Of a stretch of 10,714 bases of DNA, positions 6,801 through 10,714 are shown in pieces. A program made the position numbers and the translations under genes. How positions within the stretch are numbered: position 1 is the stretch's first letter; every line of letters begins with the position of its first letter. The stretch is from Nocardioides sp. (GTDB lineage: Bacteria > Actinomycetota > Actinomycetes > Propionibacteriales > Nocardioidaceae), in assembly GCA_003519585.1 (NCBI GenBank), contig DOWL01000094.1, positions 1 to 10,714 of the forward strand. The letters run 5' to 3'. The notes beneath the pieces were generated by a model that did not search any database, was not told where the DNA came from, and saw only the letters and a list, made by a program, of their open reading frames with translations.

Positions 6801-8219
6801 TCACCAGCCCGGCGGAGTGCGCTGCCGCCACGGGGCCGCCGCCTCGACCTGGGCGCACAGCGAGAGCAGGAGCTCCTCCTCCGCGGGCCGAGCAGCGAGC
6901 ATCACGCCGATCGGCAGGCCTTCATCGGTCCAGGACAGTGGTAGCGAGGCGGCGGGCATGCCGGTGACGTTCCATGCGCTGGTCCAGGGGGTGAACCGCT
7001 TCTGCGCCTCGAAGTCGGCGGCCGGGTCGTCGTCGTTCCGGATCGCGCCGACCGGGAGCGGCGGCGCCGCGAGGGTGGGCGTGAGGACGGCGTCGTACGG
7101 CGCCAGCGCGGTGAGCGCTCCGGCGGCGAATCGCCGCATCGCGCCGATGGCGAGGCCGAAGTCGGGACCGCTGACCTGTCGACCGCGCTCGCTCAGCCAG
7201 CGGGTCAGCGGGCGCAGCAGGTGTTCCTGCTCGGGTGGTACCACCGACAGTGCGGTGAGCACAGCCCAGCAGGTCTCGAAGACCGGCACGGCCTCGGGCG
7301 GCAGGGGCACGGCAACCTCCTCGACCTCGTGGCCGAGCCCCTCCAACATCCGCGAAGCGTCCACAACCGCGTCCAAACATGCCTTGTCCACAGGTGCCTC
7401 GGCGATCACTGGCGCCGTGAACCGGGCGATCCGAAGATGGCCTGGATCGCGATCACACGCCGCGAGGAACGAGCCGACAGGAGGTGGTGCCCAGGACGGA
7501 TCCCCCGCCCGACGACCGGCGAGCTCATCGAGCATCGCCGCCGCGTCGCGCACGGTCCGGCCGATCGGCCCGGCCGTCGCCAAACCCACCGGGTCGCCGT
7601 ACATCGGGTGACCGCTGATCCGTCCGCGCGTGGGCTTGAGCCCGAACAGCCCACAGCAGGAGGCCGGGATCCGGATCGAGCCACCCCCGTCCGAGCCCTG
7701 CGCGACGGGGACGAGTCCGGCCGCGACCGCCGCAGCCGCTCCGCCGGAGGAGCCACCGGCCATCCGGGTCCGGTCCCACGGCGTCACCGCGGGCGGACGG
7801 CCCTCCGGCTCGGTGTAGCACGGCGAGCCGAACTCCGGGGTCGCCGTCTTCCCGAGGCTGATCATGCCCGCGGCCTCCAACGCCAGGGTGACGCCGTCGG
7901 AGACGTCCGGCACGTAGTCCGCGAACACCGGTGACCCGAAGGTGGTGCGGATGCCTGCGGTCAGGTTGAGGTCCTTGATCGCTGTCGGTACGCCGTACAG
8001 CGGTGAGCCGGCGCCGCGCTCGAGGGTCTCGAGTTGACTGGCTCGGGCGCGCGCCAGCTCATCGGTGAGCGTGACGAACGCGCCCACCGTGGTCGACGGG
8101 TCGTCGTCGATCCGGTGAGCGCGTTCGAGGTAGTGCTCGGTGAGCTCCAGAGGCGACACCTCGCGCCGCCGAACGAGTTCGCCTTGTTCGAGAGCAGTCA
8201 GATCGTGCAGCTCGGCCAC
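6801..8219 (-). CDS. Amidase signature (AS) family hydrolase
   Basis: The product has 472 residues, a normal length for AS enzymes, which hydrolyse carboxylic amides in the cytoplasm. The Ser-cisSer-Lys triad is complete: K82 in PTAIKDLN, S157 in [12 protein letters not shown] and the nucleophile S181 in [13 protein letters not shown]. The S157-S181 spacing of 24 equals that of S217-S241 in FAAH. The stretch [17 protein letters not shown] is a further family signature. GatA is unlikely because no gatB or gatC is near; a secondary amidase such as a NylA-like or aryl-acylamidase type is possible, but the substrate cannot be read from sequence. The start is GTG at 8219, with no Shine-Dalgarno; a TAGGTT hexamer 6 nt upstream could be a -10 box for a leaderless mRNA. 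The reductase gene lies 121 nt upstream on the same strand. Confidence 0.93.
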   Translation of the reverse strand: MAELHDLTALEQGELVRRREVSPLELTEHYLERAHRIDDDPSTTVGAFVTLTDELARARASQLETLERGAGSPLYGVPTAIKDLNLTAGIRTTFGSPVFADYVPDVSDGVTLALEAAGMISLGKTATPEFGSPCYTEPEGRPPAVTPWDRTRMAGGSSGGAAAAVAAGLVPVAQGSDGGGSIRIPASCCGLFGLKPTRGRISGHPMYGDPVGLATAGPIGRTVRDAAAMLDELAGRRAGDPSWAPPPVGSFLAACDRDPGHLRIARFTAPVIAEAPVDKACLDAVVDASRMLEGLGHEVEEVAVPLPPEAVPVFETCWAVLTALSVVPPEQEHLLRPLTRWLSERGRQVSGPDFGLAIGAMRRFAAGALTALAPYDAVLTPTLAAPPLPVGAIRNDDDPAADFEAQKRFTPWTSAWNVTGMPAASLPLSWTDEGLPIGVMLAARPAEEELLLSLCAQVEAAAPWRQRTPPGW

Positions 8220-8283
8220 CCGTCGAACCTAGACGGCGCCGGGTGACCGCGCGCAGCTGCCCGGCCATGGAGGTGGAGGTGGT

Positions 8284-8303
8284 GGGTGGGCTCGGGGAAG
8301 GGG
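8284..8303 (+). other. Canonical G-quadruplex motif
   Basis: Four G-runs occur in close succession: GGG (8284-8286), GGG (8288-8290), GGGG (8294-8297) and GGGG (8300-8303), with loops of 1, 3 and 2 nt. It fits the G3+N1-7 pattern. It lies on the plus strand, the template strand for the amidase and reductase genes, in the 121-bp gap between them and about 65-85 bp upstream of the amidase start. A role is not shown; such motifs do occur by chance in GC-rich genomes. Confidence 0.5.
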
Positions 8304-8330
8304 AAGACAGAGATCTGCCCCGCGTCCGTT

Positions 8331-8349
8331 GCCGCCGGAGTCAGGCGGC
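8331..8349 (-). terminator. GC hairpin spanning the reductase stop codon
   Basis: GCCGCC (8331-8336) and GGCGGC (8344-8349) form a perfect 6-bp all-GC stem with a 7-nt loop that contains the stop codon of the FMN reductase-like gene. No T-run follows on the minus strand, so it is not a classical intrinsic terminator. It may slow RNA polymerase or protect the mRNA end, or simply reflect the alanine-rich C-terminus. Confidence 0.25.
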
Positions 8350-8892
8350 GGCGGTCGCCCCGGCGTACTCCACCAGTCGGCTCACGGCGTCGTGGAGGGT
8401 GGTCAACACCTGCGGGTCGGTCAGCACGTCCACGTCGATCGCGGACTGCGACACGGTCACGTCTTCGACCACGACGGCGCCGGCGATCCCGGCCGATCGC
8501 GCGGCGTCAGCGTGCGCCCACTTGCCGCCATAGGGCGTCGGAGTCGCGCCGACCACACCGAACGGCTTGCCGACCAGCGCGCCCTGACCGTAGGGCCGCG
8601 AGAGCCAGTCGATCGCGTTGTTGAGGACGGCGGGCATGGTGCCGTTGTACTCAGGCGTCACGGCAGGCACCCGGTCCGCACCGGCGACGCGCTCGCGGAG
8701 GGCAGCGGCGGCCCGCGGCACGTCGGTGTCGTGGTCGAGGTCCTCGTTGTAGAACGGCAGCTCTCCGAGGCCATCGACGAGGTCGAGGGTCACCCCAGAC
8801 GGCGCCTGGTCACGCAGCAACTCGGCGAGGCGGCGGTTGACGGAGTCGGCGCGCAGGCTGCCGACGAGGACGGCGACACGGGTGTCGGACAT
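8341..8892 (-). CDS. NAD(P)H-dependent FMN reductase family flavoprotein
   Basis: The product has 183 residues in a flavodoxin-like fold. The phosphate-binding loop is GSLRADSVNRRLAE (11-24) and the signature TPEYNGTMPAVLNNAIDWLS (79-98) is typical of the NADPH-dependent FMN reductase / azoreductase / chromate reductase family. A further GKPFGVVGATPTPYGG segment (109-123) is also conserved. The physiological acceptor cannot be told: quinones, azo compounds, chromate or free flavin are all used by relatives. An upstream extension to 8976 is open, but the ATG at 8892 is chosen because the fold begins there and AGGAG lies 6 nt upstream (8899-8903). It is divergent from a TetR-family gene, with a perfect palindrome 38 nt upstream of this start, which suggests repression relieved by a quinone-like or other toxic ligand (inference). 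Confidence 0.9.
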   Translation of the reverse strand: MSDTRVAVLVGSLRADSVNRRLAELLRDQAPSGVTLDLVDGLGELPFYNEDLDHDTDVPRAAAALRERVAGADRVPAVTPEYNGTMPAVLNNAIDWLSRPYGQGALVGKPFGVVGATPTPYGGKWAHADAARSAGIAGAVVVEDVTVSQSAIDVDVLTDPQVLTTLHDAVSRLVEYAGATAAA

Positions 8893-8898
8893 GAAGTG

Positions 8899-8903
8899 CT
8901 CCT
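8899..8903 (-). promoter_or_regulatory. Shine-Dalgarno site that fixes the reductase start
   Basis: AGGAG on the minus strand lies 6 nt upstream of the ATG at 8892. It rules in favour of that start over the ATG at 8976, which would also translate through the palindrome at 8930-8951. Confidence 0.75.
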
Positions 8904-8929
8904 GGAGGAGTGGGGACAGAGTCATGAGC

Positions 8930-8951
8930 AAAACGGACCATGGTCCGTTTT
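8930..8951. promoter_or_regulatory. Perfect 22-bp palindrome, probable TetR-family operator
   Basis: The half-site AAAACGGACCA (8930-8940) is followed directly by its exact reverse complement (8941-8951), with no spacer and no mismatch. It is in the 129-bp spacer between the divergent reductase and TetR-family genes, 37 nt upstream of the reductase start and 70 nt upstream of the regulator start. TetR-family regulators typically bind such palindromes next to their own gene and control both directions. The A/T-rich ends stand out in this GC-rich DNA. Confidence 0.85.
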
Positions 8952-8983
8952 CATTCCAGCGCGCCATGTCGTGCATGGTGGTC

Positions 8984-9011
8984 TGGACCAGTCGCCCGGC
9001 GCTCCTACACT
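8984..9011 (+). promoter_or_regulatory. Candidate promoter of the TetR-family gene
   Basis: TGGACC (8984-8989) and TACACT (9006-9011), 16 nt apart, resemble -35 and -10 boxes with 4 of 6 matches each to TTGACA/TATAAT. Transcription would start only a few nt before the ATG at 9022, which fits the absence of a Shine-Dalgarno. An imperfect dyad TGGTC-TG-GACCA (8979-8990) overlaps the -35 and shares the GGACC core of the main palindrome, so it could be a weaker second site. Confidence 0.35.
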
Positions 9012-9021
9012 GCCCTCACCC

Positions 9022-9618
9022 ATGACCGACCGACCGCTGCTACCGCTGCTCGAGGACGCTGCGCCCGAGCGCCGCGACGCTGCCCGCAACCGCGAGGCGC
9101 TGTTGGTCGCGGCCGAGGCCCTGATCGACCGCTGCGGCATCGAGGCCCTGACCATGGATGCCGTGGCCGCCCGCGCGGGCGTGGGCAAGGGGACGGTCTT
9201 CCGCCGATTCGGCTCTCGGGAAGGGCTGATGGCGGCGCTGCTCAACTTCTCCGAGTCGGAGTGGCAGGGCTCGGTGATCTCGGGCCCTCCCCCGCTCGGT
9301 CCCGGAGCACCACCGATGGAGCGACTGCTGGCCTTCGGTCGCTCACGCCTCGAGCAGAACCTGTTGCTGGCCGACCTGATCCGAGCCGCCGGCCGGGCCG
9401 GATCACGCTCCTACGCGGCGTACTCCTTCGTCGCCATGCACACCCGGCACCTGATGAACGAAATGGAGGTGGACGGCGACATCGCGTTGCTGGCCACCGC
9501 CCTGCTCGCCCCGCTCGAGGTGCCGATCCTCGAGCAGCAGGTCCGGATCGAGGGCATCGACGTCGACCGCATCTTCGGGTCCTGGGTCGACCTCGCGCAC
9601 CGGATCACCCAGCGCTGA
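9022..9618 (+). CDS. TetR-family transcriptional regulator
   Basis: The product has 198 residues. The N-terminal TetR DNA-binding domain spans about 20-70, with the helix-turn-helix LTMDAVAARAGVGKGTVFRR at 43-62 followed by FGSREGLMAALL. The all-helical C-terminal part (about 95-198) would bind a ligand and form the dimer; its ligand cannot be predicted. The open frame extends far upstream, but the ATG at 9022 starts just before the conserved domain and after the candidate promoter. It most likely represses the divergent reductase gene, and itself, through the 22-bp palindrome; the downstream amidase might be under the same control. Its stop (TGA, 9616-9618) falls inside the end of cimA on the other strand, a 14-bp convergent overlap. 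Confidence 0.93.
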   Translation: MTDRPLLPLLEDAAPERRDAARNREALLVAAEALIDRCGIEALTMDAVAARAGVGKGTVFRRFGSREGLMAALLNFSESEWQGSVISGPPPLGPGAPPMERLLAFGRSRLEQNLLLADLIRAAGRAGSRSYAAYSFVAMHTRHLMNEMEVDGDIALLATALLAPLEVPILEQQVRIEGIDVDRIFGSWVDLAHRITQR

Positions 9619-10714
9619 ACCCAGCACTGACTCCAGCGCTGACTCCAGCGTCGGGCCCCTGACGACGCAGCCCGAAGGTGAGGCCGTCGACCAGTGCCCC
9701 CCACGACGCTTCGATGACGTTGTGGCCGACACCCACAGTCACCCACGACGACTCGCCGTCGCTGGTCTCGATCAGGACGCGGGTGATCGCGTCGGTTCCG
9801 TGGCCCTGGTCGAGGATCCGCACCTTGTAGTCGATCAGCTCGAACTTCACCACCTCGGGGAAGGCCTGCCCGATCGCCGTCCGGAGCGCCTGGTCGAGCG
9901 CGTTGACCGGCCCGTTGCCCTCGCCGGTGACCACGTGCCGCTCCCCCTGGGCCACCAGCTTCACCGTCGCCTCGGACACCGCCTCGTCGCCCGCCATCCG
10001 ATGGCTGAGCGTCTCGGTGATCACGCGCCACGACTCGACATCGAAGTACGACGGCCGATGGCCCGAGACCATCTCCTCCAACAGCAGCTCGAAAGAGGCG
10101 TCGGCGGCCTCGAAGGTGTAGCCCGTCGCCTCGAGTTGCTTGACCCGATCGGTCACCCGGGTGAGCAACTCCTTGTCCGCGCTGAGGTCGAAGCCGAGCT
10201 CGCGCCCCTTGAGCTCGATCGAGGCACGCCCGGCCATGTCGGAGACCAGCAGCCGCATGTCGTTGCCGACGTGCACCGGGTCGGTGTGTTGGTAGAGATC
10301 CGGATCCACCTTGATCGCACTGGCGTGCAGACCGGCCTTGTGCGCGAACGCCGACACGCCGACGTACGGCTGCCGGGACGCCGGCGGAACGTTGGTGACC
10401 TCAGCGACCGCGTGGGCGATCCGGGTGGCCTCCTGGAGCAGTCCGGTCGGCAGGACCGAGCGGTCCAGCTTGAGCTCGAGGTTGGCGACCACCGACACCA
10501 GGTCGGCGTTGCCGGTGCGTTCGCCGTACCCGTTGATGCAACCCTGCACGTGGGTGGCGCCGGCGTCGATCGCGGCAAGGGAGTTGGCGATCGCGCAGCC
10601 GCTGTCGTTGTGGGCGTGGATCCCGACGCGGACGCCGGTGGTGTCGATGACGTCGGAGACCACGTCGGAGACCCAGTCGGGCAACATGCCGCCGTTGGTG
10701 TCGCACAGCGCGAC
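9605..10714 (-). CDS. cimA: Citramalate synthase (cimA), C-terminal part; 5' end outside the window
   Basis: The visible 369 residues continue off the right edge without a start. CimA condenses acetyl-CoA with pyruvate to give (R)-citramalate, the entry to a threonine-independent isoleucine route. The first residues, VALCDTNGG, are in the HMGL-like TIM barrel. GIHAHNDSGCAIANS carries the HxH metal-binding pair, and INGYGERTGNADL and AFAHKAGLHASAI are further family motifs. A LeuA-type allosteric domain follows (about residues 230-350) and ends in VGHNVIEASWGALVDGL, typical of the TIGR00977 branch (citramalate synthase / 2-isopropylmalate synthase-like) rather than of LeuA proper. Feedback by isoleucine is likely from family knowledge. 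The last 14 residues are a repetitive G-V-S-A tail made by a 12-bp DNA repeat. The 3' end overlaps the convergent TetR-family gene. Confidence 0.92.
   Translation of the reverse strand, partial: VALCDTNGGMLPDWVSDVVSDVIDTTGVRVGIHAHNDSGCAIANSLAAIDAGATHVQGCINGYGERTGNADLVSVVANLELKLDRSVLPTGLLQEATRIAHAVAEVTNVPPASRQPYVGVSAFAHKAGLHASAIKVDPDLYQHTDPVHVGNDMRLLVSDMAGRASIELKGRELGFDLSADKELLTRVTDRVKQLEATGYTFEAADASFELLLEEMVSGHRPSYFDVESWRVITETLSHRMAGDEAVSEATVKLVAQGERHVVTGEGNGPVNALDQALRTAIGQAFPEVVKFELIDYKVRILDQGHGTDAITRVLIETSDGESSWVTVGVGHNVIEASWGALVDGLTFGLRRQGPDAGVSAGVSAGFSAG
9609..9656. repeat. 12-bp tandem repeat at the TetR/cimA convergent junction
   Basis: Units start at 9609, 9621 and 9633 (CCAGCGCTGAAC, CCAGCACTGACT, CCAGCGCTGACT), with a decaying fourth at 9645 (CCAGCG then divergent). 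On the minus strand they encode the four-residue unit V/F-S-A-G at the C-terminus of cimA; on the plus strand the first unit supplies the TetR stop codon. Copy number may vary among relatives by slippage. Confidence 0.75.

Noticed and set aside
5653..7611. 652-codon plus-strand open frame across bioF, bioD and the amidase
   Set aside because: It runs out of frame through two genes and antisense to a third, and its translation is Arg/Ser/Ala-rich without domain signatures.
1..10714. CRISPR arrays, tRNA or rRNA genes, insertion sequences, phage or defence genes
   Set aside because: By eye I saw no regular spacer-repeat array, no transposase motif and no tRNA-like cloverleaf. A tRNA scan was not possible.

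Overview
The window is GC-rich DNA with strong G/C bias at third codon positions, GTG starts, ATGA/GTGA gene overlaps and few Shine-Dalgarno sites. This points to a high-GC actinomycete. The gene types (DUF222/HNH-like fragment, DUF2087, MfpA/Qnr-like pentapeptide protein, TIGR00977-type citramalate synthase) look most like a Nocardioides-type member of the Propionibacteriales. That placement is an inference from protein style, not from a marker gene.

Layout. Positions 1-1060 are on the minus strand: the 5' end of a probable DUF222/HNH endonuclease gene running off the left edge, a 156-bp spacer with a possible terminator and an inverted repeat, and an unrecognised lipoprotein. A 56-bp divergent spacer follows. 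From 1117 to 6730 there is an unbroken plus-strand run of seven genes with gaps of 26 bp or less: secreted M23 peptidase, DUF2087 protein, pentapeptide-repeat protein, then bioB-bioA-bioF-bioD. The four bio genes overlap by 8, 4 and 4 nt and cover the pathway from pimeloyl thioester to biotin (BioF, BioA, BioD, BioB in order of action). No gene for making the pimeloyl precursor (bioC/bioH, bioW, bioI), no birA and no bioY transporter lies in the window.

From 6702 to 8892 the minus strand carries an NAD(P)H-dependent FMN reductase-like gene, then an amidase-signature enzyme, then a possible 24-codon ORF with its own Shine-Dalgarno site whose end is antisense to the bioD terminus. The reductase is divergent from a TetR-family regulator (9022-9618). 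The 129-bp spacer between them holds a perfect 22-bp palindrome that is the obvious candidate operator. The regulator converges on and overlaps by 14 bp the 3' end of citramalate synthase (cimA), which is on the minus strand, carries a short tandem-repeat tail and runs off the right edge.

The window is mostly ordinary metabolism. I found no convincing new multi-gene system. The items most worth a second look are the 22-bp palindrome with its TetR/reductase pair, the 24-codon ORF, the MfpA-like gene fused by spacing to a biotin operon, and the repeat-built tail of cimA.
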